A DNA stretch of 64,000 bases from UBA9732 sp963599445 (GTDB lineage Bacteria > Spirochaetota > Spirochaetia > Sphaerochaetales > Sphaerochaetaceae), in the NCBI GenBank assembly GCA_963599445.1, contig CAVBWZ010000012.1, positions 1-64,000 on the forward strand. The letters run 5' to 3'. A program made the position numbers and the translations under genes. Positions 15,800-24,216 of the stretch are shown piece by piece (position 1 is the first letter of the stretch; each line of letters opens with the position of its first letter). The notes under the pieces are model-generated. The model made no database searches. It worked only from the letters and a program-made list of their open reading frames with translations, and was not told the DNA's origin.

Positions 15800-18112
15800 A
15801 TGATTGAACAGAAAGAAGGGGCCACCATATACGAAACGATGACCCCAAACCATGAAGATAGCCAAGAAATTTCACTCATGCAGCTGTTTGAGATAGCAAA
15901 GAGGAGAAGAGGTCTCATTGCGTTGTGTACGTTTGCCGTAGTGCTGTGCGCCTTTGTGTACGTTATGTTCAAGGGTGTCTCGTATGAGTCCACATCCACA
16001 GTGGTCGTTGAGCCAATAGCCAACAATACGTCCATATTCTCCAGTGATGGAGGAAGCCGTTCATCGGATGTATCCATGGAGCTCCAGCTTCTCAAGTCGG
16101 ACAAGGTCATGCAGGATGCTTTGGCTATGTTGGACCTTTCCTCGTATGAGGATTCAAAGGGAGTCCCTTATTCCCAGAAACCGGCCAAGGACTGGGAGCT
16201 TGACAACGTTGCCAAGATGATAACCATATCGAATCCTGACAAGAGCAAGGTCATAACCGTTACCGTCAAGGATTCGAATCCTAGGTTCTGCGCGGATTTT
16301 GCCAATGCGTTGGTGAGCGCGTTTTCGGATCTCCTGTCAACGACGGCCAAGAGCACGAAGACCCAGCTTCTTGAATTTGTGGAGAAGCAGATCCCTGAGA
16401 CGACTGCCCTGCTTGAAGCCTCCAACGATGCTCTTACGAAGTACAAGGAGGAGAACGAGACCATAAAGATATCGGATAGGGTGTCTCTGCTGTCCAACCG
16501 TATCGTGGCGTTCGATGTCATGATGGAGCCTCTGGAGATGCAGCTTGTCGAAAGCGAGACCTTGATGAACTCGCTTTCCTCTTTGGTGGATGGCCTTCCC
16601 TCCGTTGACGTGATCATGGCTGACGAGGGTATTGCGTCTCTTTTGAACGAATACAGGGCCGCCGCGACCGAGTTCTACATGTACAAGGGTTCTACTTCGA
16701 TTGCCGATGAGACCAGAATCGCGACACTGGAGAACTCCCTTGGTACGAAGGAGAGGGAGCTTGCCGTCCAGATCGTCTCCGTAAGCGGAATGACCGGCGT
16801 GTCGTCGTATGCCAAGGCTGTCATAGACTATCTTGGAGCGAAGATAAGGCTAAGCGTTCTGAAGACCCTAGAGGCTCAGTACAACGAAGAGCTTGCCAAA
16901 TATCCTTCCATAGAGAGGAAGCTTACGGAGCTTCAGGCCGATGTCTCCATATACAAGTCCCTGCAGTCGTCCCTCAAGACTACATACGAAAGGACCAAGA
17001 TAGAGGAAGCCTCAATATCAAGCAACATAGAGATAGTCGACTATGCAGCGGTTCCTTCACAGTCGCTTCCAAGAAAGAGAGCCATGACGCTTGCCGTGGC
17101 GTTCGTCCTTGGTTTTGGAGGTGGATGCCTTTTGGCCTTTGTACTTGAACTTACTGATTCGCACATAAAGGACGAGGACGTCATAAGAGCCTGCATTGGA
17201 AAGTCTCCAAGGCCTTTGGGGTGGACATTGCATTGCGTTGAGCGAAGAAAGGCGAAGAAGGGTCGCACCTGCCTTGAGATGGTCGAGGATTCTGAATCCT
17301 GCTTTGCGGAGCGCTACAAGGCGATTGCGAACAACCTCATAAGCGTTGTGGATGGCTCTTCTGAAACCGGTGACCTTCGTGAAGGTGCCGGTACGGTCAT
17401 TGCCTTTGGTTCAATGGATGAGCATGAAGGGGCTTCCCAGGTGCTTTGCAACGTTGGAGTCTATTATGCTTCGATTGGCCGCAAGACCTTGGTTGTAGAT
17501 GTCGACGGTCGCACCTGCATGGTAGAGGGGCTGTTTGGAATCAAAAAGCCTGCCCTTGGTGTATCCGATGTAGTCAAGGAAGGAGTTCCTCTTGAAATGT
17601 GCATAGTCAAGCCTTTCAAGGGGCTGTCGAATCTGCATTTCCTTTCCAGTGGAAAAGCTCAGTTCAATCCAAATTCCATATACAGCGCAAAGGAGTTCCG
17701 TTCGATGATGGAAAAGCTCTCCAAGGTCTATGATCTCGTACTTGTGAATGCACCGGCTTTCGCCTATGCCTCGGAGATCCAGAGCCTTTCTTCTAGCATC
17801 GGCGGCATTGTCTTCGTTGCCAGAGCTGGTTTTGGGACCAAGGGTTCGTTGTACGGTTTTGCACAGGAGATTCCTTTCCTGGACGCTCCTGTAATCGGCT
17901 ACGTATATCACGGAGTGGTTCCTGCCAACCAAGGACGTTGCGGTGCAAACTGCAAATACGAGGTGTCCGGCAATGTGGGTACTGTGTATGAGGTTGGAAA
18001 GGGCTCCTACAAAGCCATAAACAAAAATCAGATCAGGTGCCGTCGTTCGTTTGGCTCTTATCCTGCAGAGCTTGCGTTTGCAAAGGAGAAGGTCAAAGGG
18101 GTCGAAGGCTAA
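15800..18112 (+). CDS. Wzz-type chain-length/co-polymerase protein with degenerate tyrosine-kinase domain
   Basis: A 770-residue protein. Residues about 1-450 form a Wzz domain: a first membrane segment after KRRRGLIALC, a long periplasmic coiled-coil region, and a second membrane segment (MTLAVAFVLGFGGGCLLAFVLEL). The C-terminal 250 residues align with bacterial tyrosine kinases of the Wzc/CpsD type, but the expected Walker A is replaced by FGSMDEHEGASQV, without the Gly-Lys-Ser/Thr. The Walker B Asp is Asn (LVLVNAPAF), while the A' motif VVDVDGR is kept. It is therefore probably a pseudokinase that controls polymer length or export with the SLBB protein just upstream. GGGAG precedes the ATG. 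Confidence 0.78.
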   Translation: MIEQKEGATIYETMTPNHEDSQEISLMQLFEIAKRRRGLIALCTFAVVLCAFVYVMFKGVSYESTSTVVVEPIANNTSIFSSDGGSRSSDVSMELQLLKSDKVMQDALAMLDLSSYEDSKGVPYSQKPAKDWELDNVAKMITISNPDKSKVITVTVKDSNPRFCADFANALVSAFSDLLSTTAKSTKTQLLEFVEKQIPETTALLEASNDALTKYKEENETIKISDRVSLLSNRIVAFDVMMEPLEMQLVESETLMNSLSSLVDGLPSVDVIMADEGIASLLNEYRAAATEFYMYKGSTSIADETRIATLENSLGTKERELAVQIVSVSGMTGVSSYAKAVIDYLGAKIRLSVLKTLEAQYNEELAKYPSIERKLTELQADVSIYKSLQSSLKTTYERTKIEEASISSNIEIVDYAAVPSQSLPRKRAMTLAVAFVLGFGGGCLLAFVLELTDSHIKDEDVIRACIGKSPRPLGWTLHCVERRKAKKGRTCLEMVEDSESCFAERYKAIANNLISVVDGSSETGDLREGAGTVIAFGSMDEHEGASQVLCNVGVYYASIGRKTLVVDVDGRTCMVEGLFGIKKPALGVSDVVKEGVPLEMCIVKPFKGLSNLHFLSSGKAQFNPNSIYSAKEFRSMMEKLSKVYDLVLVNAPAFAYASEIQSLSSSIGGIVFVARAGFGTKGSLYGFAQEIPFLDAPVIGYVYHGVVPANQGRCGANCKYEVSGNVGTVYEVGKGSYKAINKNQIRCRRSFGSYPAELAFAKEKVKGVEG

Positions 18113-18139
18113 GGATTGGTTAAGATTCGCTTTCGGTGG

Positions 18140-18170
18140 AGGTCTCCTTTTGATGGAGACCTTTCTTTTT
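18140..18170 (+). terminator. Intrinsic terminator after the Wzz-like gene
   Basis: AGGTCTCC pairs with GGAGACCT across TTTTGAT, followed by TTCTTTTT. It starts 28 bases after the stop codon. Confidence 0.85.
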
Positions 18171-18315
18171 GATGATTTTGCATGAATTGATGGTTCACAG
18201 TCCGTCTTGATTCTTGCTATCTTAGATTTGTTGGTCGTTTGTCTTCAGCGGGGCCTTCGTTCTTGGATTTGAATGGCCGCCCGCTGATTTCTTTTCTGAT
18301 ACATGAGGAGTCAAG

Positions 18316-19782
18316 ATGGATTTCGTAGGAAAACTCAAGGAGACTTTGTACTCCGTCCTCCCCATTGTTGGAGTGGTGCTTGTTCTGAACTTCACCATAG
18401 CCCCGCTAGGTGACAGCCTTGCTCCGTTCCTTTTGGGATCCGTGTTCCTTGTGCTTGGACTTTCGCTGTTTCTGGCAGGAACTGACATTGGCATGGTTCC
18501 AATAGGCGAGAAGCTTGGATATGTCCTTGCACACAAGAGAAGTACGGTTCTTATGCTTGTGATTGGCTTCATCGTTGGATTCTGCGTCACGTTCGCAGAG
18601 CCCGATGTCAGTGTGCTTGCATCCCAGGTGCATAGCCTGAACCCTTCCATAAACCAGCAGTTCTTGGTATTCATGATTGCTCTGGGTCTTGGTGTGTTCG
18701 TTGACATAGGCCTTTTGAGAATTCTCAAGAGATATCCTCTCAAATGGGTCTTGATGGTGTTCTACATCATCGTGTTCGTGCTTGTCGCTTTTGCAGGGCA
18801 GTCCATGGCCTCCATTGCGTTCGATGCAAGCGGTGCCACGACAGGTCCTTTGGCCGTTCCTTTCCTTCTTGCCCTTGGACTTGGCGTTTCTTCCGCTACA
18901 AAGGATGGACAGGACAGCAGCTTTGGCCTTACAGGTGTGGCCTCCATTGGCCCTATCCTTGCCGTTGCATTGATGGCCATCTTTGCAGGTCGTGGTGGTG
19001 CAGGTGAGTCCGCAGCTTTGGCTTCAGGCGAAACGGCTCATGCCTTGTCCCTGTGGGGTGTGATGCTTGAGAAGATAAAGACCACCGCCATTGGCTTTGG
19101 TCCGCTTGCAGCTATAATCATCATACTTCAATTCGTCCTGCTCCACTTTCCAACGGTGAAGTTCAGGAAGATAATCTTTGGTATCATATACAGTTTTGTT
19201 GGGATCGTAATCTTCCTCACTGGTGTTGACTATGGTTTCGTCGGCGTTGGAAGACAGCTTGGACAGATGATTTCCGCAAACTACAGCCCTGCCGTGGTCA
19301 TTGGTCTTGCCCTTGTGTTCGGTGGAATCGTCGTATGCGCAGAGCCTGCCGTATGGGTGCTCAAGAATCAGGTCGAAACTGTAACTGCTGGTAGGATAAA
19401 GGGTTCCCTTGTCATGATGTTCCTTTGCATAGGCGTTGCAGGCGCAGTTGCCCTTGCCATGGTGAGGATCCTGTTTGAAATAAACTATCTGTGGTTCGTG
19501 TTCATTGGTGTTGGCCTTGCATTGGTGCTTACGCTTTTCTCTCCGCCGCTGTTCACAGGCATTGCGTTCGATTCCGGTGGCGTTGCCAGCGGTCCAATGA
19601 GCACTACGTTCCTGCTTTCGTTCGCTTTGGGTGTGTCCGGGTCTGCAGAGCTGGGCTTTGGCCTTGTTGGACTTATTGCAATATCCCCATTGATTGCAAT
19701 CCAGATTTTGGGCATTATCTTCCGTATAAAGGAGAAGAAAGGGCTTTCAAAGGAGGCGAAGAATGCTGTTTCTGAAAAATAA
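18316..19782 (+). CDS. DUF1538 membrane transporter (UmpAB-like), internally duplicated
   Basis: A 488-residue polytopic membrane protein. It is made of two homologous halves, each with the same landmarks: TDIGMVPIGEKLG and VDYGFVGVGRQLG, AEPDVSVLASQV and AEPAVWVLKNQV, FDASGATTGPLAVPF and FDSGGVASGPMSTTF. This matches DUF1538 fused in tandem. DUF1538 pairs (UmpA/UmpB) have been described as cation/proton antiporters in halophiles; the substrate here is unknown. GAGGAG precedes the ATG. The next gene, a tandem P-II protein, overlaps its 3' end by 20 bases, which strongly suggests P-II-type control of this transporter. Confidence 0.82.
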   Translation: MDFVGKLKETLYSVLPIVGVVLVLNFTIAPLGDSLAPFLLGSVFLVLGLSLFLAGTDIGMVPIGEKLGYVLAHKRSTVLMLVIGFIVGFCVTFAEPDVSVLASQVHSLNPSINQQFLVFMIALGLGVFVDIGLLRILKRYPLKWVLMVFYIIVFVLVAFAGQSMASIAFDASGATTGPLAVPFLLALGLGVSSATKDGQDSSFGLTGVASIGPILAVALMAIFAGRGGAGESAALASGETAHALSLWGVMLEKIKTTAIGFGPLAAIIIILQFVLLHFPTVKFRKIIFGIIYSFVGIVIFLTGVDYGFVGVGRQLGQMISANYSPAVVIGLALVFGGIVVCAEPAVWVLKNQVETVTAGRIKGSLVMMFLCIGVAGAVALAMVRILFEINYLWFVFIGVGLALVLTLFSPPLFTGIAFDSGGVASGPMSTTFLLSFALGVSGSAELGFGLVGLIAISPLIAIQILGIIFRIKEKKGLSKEAKNAVSEK

Positions 19783-20371
19783 CCTTTTGGTTGCAATCGT
19801 TGACCGAGGACATGCCGAGCGTTTCTTCGCAATCGCAAAGAAGGAGGGCGCTGGCGGCGGTACGATATTTCCTGCAAAGGGGACTGCCACGAACTCGATT
19901 CTGGCAGCCCTTGGCCTTGGCGACAAATCCAAGGAGGTTGTTCTCATCCTCTTGGACGACGACACCGCCTATCGCATTTTCAATTCTGTTCGCAGCGAGG
20001 ACAGAATACAGGGCGTTCTTGCCTTGCTTACCAACGAAGAGGAGAAGGATATGGACTGCAAGTGGAAGATGATTACAGTCATAGTGAATACCGGTTATGC
20101 CGATGACATAATGGATGCTGCAAGGAAGGCTGGAGCCACAGGCGGAACAGTGACCCACGCGAGGGGCACAGGTACTGCAGAGGATGCCCATTTCCTAGGT
20201 GTCACGATAGTCCCTGAGAAGGAGATGATAATGATTCTGTCAGAATCCGATAAGTCTCAGGCCATCATTGATGCAATCTCCAATCTGGAGTGCCTTGACG
20301 AACCCGGCATTGGAATAATCTATACGAACGATGTGAAGGAGTTCAGAAACCTGAATTCCAAGAAGCATTGA
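19763..20371 (+). CDS. Tandem P-II-like signalling protein
   Basis: A 202-residue protein made of two consecutive P-II (GlnB-like) ferredoxin-fold domains. Domain 1 has GAGGGTIFPAKGTATN and domain 2 has GATGGTVTHARGTGTAED, which correspond to the start of the T-loop in P-II proteins. Each domain then has a VVLILLDDD or MIMILSESD strand. P-II trimers bind ATP/ADP and 2-oxoglutarate or other effectors and gate membrane transporters. Here two domains are fused, so the ring would need a different stoichiometry. AAGGAGG precedes the ATG and the gene overlaps the DUF1538 gene, its likely target. Confidence 0.85.
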   Translation: MLFLKNNLLVAIVDRGHAERFFAIAKKEGAGGGTIFPAKGTATNSILAALGLGDKSKEVVLILLDDDTAYRIFNSVRSEDRIQGVLALLTNEEEKDMDCKWKMITVIVNTGYADDIMDAARKAGATGGTVTHARGTGTAEDAHFLGVTIVPEKEMIMILSESDKSQAIIDAISNLECLDEPGIGIIYTNDVKEFRNLNSKKH

Positions 20372-20385
20372 GTCTTGGGGCTGAC

Positions 20386-21606
20386 ATGATTGCAATACTA
20401 GAGGGAAAGGAAAGGAACCTGTTCAAACACCACCCATGGGTCTTTTCAGGAGCCATGGACGCTTCGACTCTGCCTGCATGTGCAGGTGTGGAGAAGGTCG
20501 TAGCCTACGATGGGCGCTTCATAGCTTGGGGTTGGTACGACAAGGACAGTCATATTCCTCTACGTCTTCTTTCGTGGAAGGAGGACGACATGCCGGACTC
20601 TGCATGGTGGGAGAGAAGCGTCCGCGAGTCCGTGCTGAGAAGAAAGTCCTTCTTCAGCGATATGTCGTCATCCACCAATGTCTTTAGGATAATCCATGGG
20701 GAGGCTGACCTCCTGCCAGGGCTTGTATCCGATGTCTACGGACGCATCGTGCGAATCATCGTGAGCGCCCGTGTGGCATGGGATATGCGAGAGGTCGTCG
20801 TACGTGCCATAGAGGGGCTCTTGCACCCTCAGATGATAATCCTCAATACGGATTCCGCCTTCTGTGCCATAGAGAAGCTCCATGAGGTCGTGGAGTACTA
20901 CCAAGGTGGTGTTCGCTTCACTCCAGCAGAGAAACTTCCTGAGATGCGCATACGAGAGGACGGCATCTGCTACGGCCTTGTGCCGGGAACGGGGCAGAAG
21001 AGCGGCTTCTACTGCGACCAGCGCGAAAACCGCAGACGCCTTGAGCAATACGTCAAGGATGCGGTGGTCTTCGATGGCTGCTGCTACACCGGTGGCTTTA
21101 CGTTGCATGCCCTTCGTGGTGGCTGCAGAAAGGTGGATGCATTCGACAGCTCGGCCGATGCCGTTCACAGACTTCTTTCCAATGTTCATTTGAACGTGGA
21201 TCTTGGCGTCCTTCCTTCGTCCTCGTTGGAGAGGGTGACGGCAAACAAGGCCGATATCTTTGAGACCTTGCGTTCGATACCCCGCAATGCATACGATGTG
21301 ATGATTCTTGACCCTCCAAAGCTTGCACAGACCATCAAATCTCTTGAAAGCGCGAAGAAGGCATACAAGGACCTCAACAGGCTTGCCATGGAGAAGATTC
21401 GCAGCGGAGGCATCCTCATGACCTGTTCCTGCTCAGGCTCGCTGAAACGTGAGGATTTCAGGACGGTTCTTGCCTGGAGTGCAAAGGACGCCGGCGTAGA
21501 GGTTCAGATCCTTGAGACCCTTGGCCAGGGCATGGACCATCCCGTGCGTATGTCGTTTCCAGAGAGCGAATACTTGAAGGCATACATCCTTAGGGTGATA
21601 AAGTAG
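20386..21606 (+). CDS. Class I SAM-dependent 23S rRNA methyltransferase, RlmI-like
   Basis: A 406-residue protein with an N-terminal PUA-like domain (GKERNLFKHHPWVFSGAM) and a Rossmann methyltransferase domain (VFDGCCYTGGFTLHALRGG) followed by the DPPKLAQ catalytic motif. This architecture is that of RlmI/RlmK-type m5C methyltransferases acting on 23S rRNA; the exact target is not shown. The ATG at 20386 directly precedes the conserved start, although the ribosome site is weak. The gene follows the P-II gene by 14 bases and may be translationally coupled to it. Confidence 0.82.
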   Translation: MIAILEGKERNLFKHHPWVFSGAMDASTLPACAGVEKVVAYDGRFIAWGWYDKDSHIPLRLLSWKEDDMPDSAWWERSVRESVLRRKSFFSDMSSSTNVFRIIHGEADLLPGLVSDVYGRIVRIIVSARVAWDMREVVVRAIEGLLHPQMIILNTDSAFCAIEKLHEVVEYYQGGVRFTPAEKLPEMRIREDGICYGLVPGTGQKSGFYCDQRENRRRLEQYVKDAVVFDGCCYTGGFTLHALRGGCRKVDAFDSSADAVHRLLSNVHLNVDLGVLPSSSLERVTANKADIFETLRSIPRNAYDVMILDPPKLAQTIKSLESAKKAYKDLNRLAMEKIRSGGILMTCSCSGSLKREDFRTVLAWSAKDAGVEVQILETLGQGMDHPVRMSFPESEYLKAYILRVIK

Positions 21607-21727
21607 CTTTCGCCCGTTGCCGTTGCCTTTTCAGCTTGAAAAAGTCCTCCGTGTTGAATATCCTTTGGATGTAAGTTCTATATGTGCACCCATAGCCCTT
21701 TGTTGTGGGTTCCAAAGGAGAAAACAA

Positions 21728-22726
21728 ATGACATTTGCAGAGAAAATGAAAGCGAAGGCTATTGCAGCGAAGAAAGCGCTCGTCCTCCCTGAAGGTCTTG
21801 AGCCAAGGACGGTCAAGGCTGCAAGGTTGATTCTGGACCAGGGTATCGCTTCCTCTGTCACCCTTATAGGAAATCCTGACGAAGTGAAGGCCAATGCCGC
21901 CAATCTTGGTGTCGACCTCACTGGCATCGCAATCGTCGACCCAATGACAAGCGACAAGAGACAGGCATATGCCAACGAGTACTACGAGCTCAGAAAGGCC
22001 AAGGGAATGACCCCTGAGCAGGCCTACGATCTCATCACAGCCCCTCTTCGCTGGGGTGCCATGATGACACGCCTTCATGATGCCGATGCCATGGTGGCCG
22101 GTGCCGAGAACACGACAGGCAACGTCCTTCTTGCATCCTTCCAGATCATCAAGTGCAAGCCAGGCATCAAGAGCGCTTCCTCCTGTTTCGTTATGGCTAC
22201 CGACAAGACCCAATACGGCCTCAACGGTTCGTTCATATTCGCCGACTGTGCAACCATTCCAAATCCAACGGCTGAACAGCTTGCAGAGATAGCAGAGGCC
22301 TCCGCAGAGTCCTGCCGCACGTTCCTTGATGCAGAGCCTGTCGTCGCCATGCTTTCATATTCCACAAAGGGTAGCGCCAATGGAGACCTCGTCGATAAGG
22401 TCACTCAGGCAACGGAGATGGTCAAGGCCAAGTGTCCTGAACTCAAGGTCGATGGCGAGCTCCAGCTCGATGCTGCAATCGTGGATTCCGTTGCAAAGCA
22501 GAAGGCTCCAGGCTCCACAGTCGCAGGACATGCCAACGTTCTCGTGTTCCCTGACCTCCAGGCTGGAAACATTGGCTACAAGCTCGTGCAGCGCCTTGCA
22601 GGTGCCCAGGCATATGGTCCTATCCTCCAGGGATTCGCAAGACCTGTGTCCGATCTGTCCAGGGGATGCAGTGTGGAGGACATTGTGGTCACTGCCTCCA
22701 TCACCCTTGCCCAAGCTGCCTGCTAG
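21728..22726 (+). CDS. pta: Phosphate acetyltransferase
   Basis: A 332-residue Pta of the short, single-domain type. It interconverts acetyl-CoA and acetyl phosphate in fermentative acetate formation. Conserved segments are ALVLPEG, DAMVAGAENTTGNVLLA, DCATIPNPTAEQLAEIA, the ELQLDAAIV loop and ANVLVFPDLQAGNIGYKLVQRL near the C terminus. The ATG at 21728 has AAAGGAG in front. A possible promoter (TTGAAT at 21654 with an AT-rich -10 near 21677-21684) lies upstream. ackA is not adjacent. Confidence 0.95.
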   Translation: MTFAEKMKAKAIAAKKALVLPEGLEPRTVKAARLILDQGIASSVTLIGNPDEVKANAANLGVDLTGIAIVDPMTSDKRQAYANEYYELRKAKGMTPEQAYDLITAPLRWGAMMTRLHDADAMVAGAENTTGNVLLASFQIIKCKPGIKSASSCFVMATDKTQYGLNGSFIFADCATIPNPTAEQLAEIAEASAESCRTFLDAEPVVAMLSYSTKGSANGDLVDKVTQATEMVKAKCPELKVDGELQLDAAIVDSVAKQKAPGSTVAGHANVLVFPDLQAGNIGYKLVQRLAGAQAYGPILQGFARPVSDLSRGCSVEDIVVTASITLAQAAC

Positions 22727-22827
22727 TTCTTTGGGTGGCAGCCGTTGTCGGTGCGCTCAAGCCGTGCATCCCAGCACTGTCATTCGCTTCCTTCTAGGCT
22801 GCCGCACCAAATAACGTCGCAGTTTTC

Positions 22828-22935
22828 TTGGTCTTTGAGTCGTCTTCATCGTCACTTCGCACGGGCTGTACAAAAAGTACTATCTCGTGCTTGTATCCTT
22901 GAATACGGCTCAAATACCCTCGAAACGATTTCTCC
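22828..22935 (+). repeat. Repeat family A, copy 2 (extended form)
   Basis: An extended unit of about 108 bp that aligns with 59201-59310. It starts TTCTTGGTCTTTGAGTCGTC and contains a hairpin at 22859-22890 with GCACG...CGTGC outer arms and GTAC-AAAAA-GTAC at the apex. The unit ends near an AAACGATTTCTC segment. Confidence 0.7.
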
Positions 22936-22978
22936 AAATTACGTCGCAGGAGTTTATACTCTCTACTGCATCGCAAAC

Positions 22979-23010
22979 GCACAGGCTGTACAGCTAGTAC
23001 TATCCTGTGC
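22979..23010 (+). repeat. Repeat family A, copy 3 (best hairpin)
   Basis: GCACAGG pairs with CCTGTGC (7 bp) and GTAC with GTAC at the apex, followed by GTTTTTT. It looks like a rho-independent terminator. Element 1 begins exactly after the T run. Confidence 0.75.
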
Positions 23011-23017
23011 GTTTTTT

Positions 23018-23433
23018 GGTTCTTCACGGAAAGTTCGGGGATTGGGAGATGAGAATCAAAAGAGATCATCCAGCCTTAGGCTGTCGGGGCTCTTTGGGCG
23101 TTTGGGGCTTATGGGGCCGTTAGGGCTGTTGAAGACTGTTGAAACGATCGAGGGCGCTTGTGGCTCATGTGGCGGTTGAGACTCTTGTGGCTGTTATGGC
23201 GCTTGCAGACGGTTGAATCGTGTTTGAAGTGGAGCGCTTTGGAGCGTGCCTGAGTGTACCTGATGGCTCCTGACCGCACCTGAGTGCCCCGCGTTCCTAA
23301 ATTTAGACCGTTTGGGAAAGGCTGGAGCGTCCAGATAGGCTAGAGAGACTAGAGAGGCTAGAAAGGCCAGATCGTCCAGATGTACAATGACGCCGTCCAT
23401 CGTTTACAATCTCCGACTTTTCCGTGAAGAGCC
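23018..23433 (+). mobile_element. MITE-like element 1 (416 bp)
   Basis: The left end GGTTCTTCACGGAAAGTTCG and the right end (CCGACTTTTCCGTGAAGAGCC, read in reverse) form imperfect terminal inverted repeats of about 22 bp. The interior is non-coding and aligns with element 2 (31726-32114) in the same orientation, sharing GGGCTCT, TGGGGC, GGCCGTTAGGGCTGTTGAAG and repeated GAGCGC boxes. No target duplication is visible at its two ends (CGTTTTTT and AATAAAAG). Confidence 0.75.
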
Positions 23434-23495
23434 AATAAAAGCGGCGGATTCCGTTAAAAGGGCATCTGCCGCATCCTGAATATGCCTTTCAAAAG

Positions 23496-23540
23496 TGAAT
23501 GAACATTATTCATTGACATTTCAAAAAATGGTGTTATAAT
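23496..23540 (+). promoter_or_regulatory. Promoter and operator of the first island TetR
   Basis: The dyad TGAATGAACATTATTCA (23496-23512) directly abuts -35 TTGACA (23513-23518). A 16-base spacer follows, then TATAAT (23535-23540). A related dyad lies before the MATE gene. Confidence 0.75.
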
Positions 23541-23565
23541 TGAGGACAGAAAGGGGGTTTGGACG

Positions 23566-24126
23566 ATGCGGATTACGAAGGAGCCGGAAGTGCGCAAGCA
23601 GGAGATCATAGATACCGCCCTCAGATTGTTCGGGGAAAAGGGATACGAAAAGACCTCAATTACAGATATAGCGAAAGCCATCGGTGTGGCGCAGGGGTTA
23701 TGCTACCGCTACTTCCCATCCAAGGAAGTGCTGTTTGACAGTGCAATCGAACAGTATGCCGACGTTCTGGTAGAGCAGATGGTCAGCTCTAAAGGGGATG
23801 AAAATCAGGCATTGCGGCAGATTATAGAAAATATGCCTTCTGCAATGGAAGACAGGGACACAAAATATTACCGTGTTTTTCACGGAGCAGAAAATAAAAA
23901 ATTCCACGATCAGCTTACCCTCAAGGTGTGCGAGAAGCTGATTCCTTTTGTGGAGAAGATGTTGCAGAAGGCGAAGCAAAAGGGCGAGATCAAGTTTGAC
24001 GATTTACAGACCGTTGCGGCGTTCTGTGTCTACGGGCAGCTCGGCATTCTGCTGGCGGACGATTTGACGCAGGGAGAAAAGTCCAAAAGGATTCGAGAAT
24101 TTCTCATTTTCGCACTTCACCTTTGA
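23566..24126 (+). CDS. TetR/AcrR family regulator
   Basis: A 186-residue TetR-type repressor. The N-terminal HTH (KQEIIDTALRLFGEKGYEKTSITDIAKAIGVAQGLCYRYFPSKEVLF, read in parts) is classic, and the C-terminal helical domain is ligand-specific and unassigned. A -35/-10 promoter with an overlapping TGAAT...ATTCA dyad lies upstream, and the same dyad type lies before the MATE gene that follows, so it probably represses itself and the efflux pump. The gene ends in a terminator at 24130. Style and RBS (GGGGG) differ from the chromosomal neighbours. Confidence 0.88.
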   Translation: MRITKEPEVRKQEIIDTALRLFGEKGYEKTSITDIAKAIGVAQGLCYRYFPSKEVLFDSAIEQYADVLVEQMVSSKGDENQALRQIIENMPSAMEDRDTKYYRVFHGAENKKFHDQLTLKVCEKLIPFVEKMLQKAKQKGEIKFDDLQTVAAFCVYGQLGILLADDLTQGEKSKRIREFLIFALHL

Positions 24127-24129
24127 AAT

Positions 24130-24158
24130 AATCCCTCACTTTGTTGTGGGGGATTTTT
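24130..24158 (+). terminator. Terminator after the first island TetR
   Basis: AATCCCTCAC pairs with GTGGGGGATT (one G-T pair) across TTTGTT, then TTT. Confidence 0.65.
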
Positions 24159-24171
24159 AAGGCAAAATTAT

Positions 24172-24188
24172 TGAATGTTATTCATTCA
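24172..24188 (+). promoter_or_regulatory. Operator-like dyad before the MATE gene
   Basis: TGAATGTTATTCATTCA, the same half-sites (TGAAT/ATTCA) as the dyad at 23496-23512 in front of the TetR gene. Confidence 0.6.
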
Positions 24189-24216
24189 TTTATTTATCAA
24201 GGAAAGGATGTTACTG

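Larger units (their letters stand above)
22727..23565. other. Intergenic repeat cluster between pta and the island
   Basis: This 839-bp stretch contains no credible gene. It holds two copies of repeat family A, the terminal-inverted-repeat element 1, and the promoter and operator of the first TetR gene. The short ORFs found in it read through repeats and lack ribosome sites. Confidence 0.7.

Noticed and set aside
17340..18112. Active bacterial tyrosine kinase domain
   Set aside because: Walker A Lys-Ser/Thr and Walker B Asp are missing, so an active kinase is unlikely.
22745..23179. ORF of 144 residues after pta
   Set aside because: It reads through two hairpin repeats and element 1, has no ribosome site and no protein-like composition.
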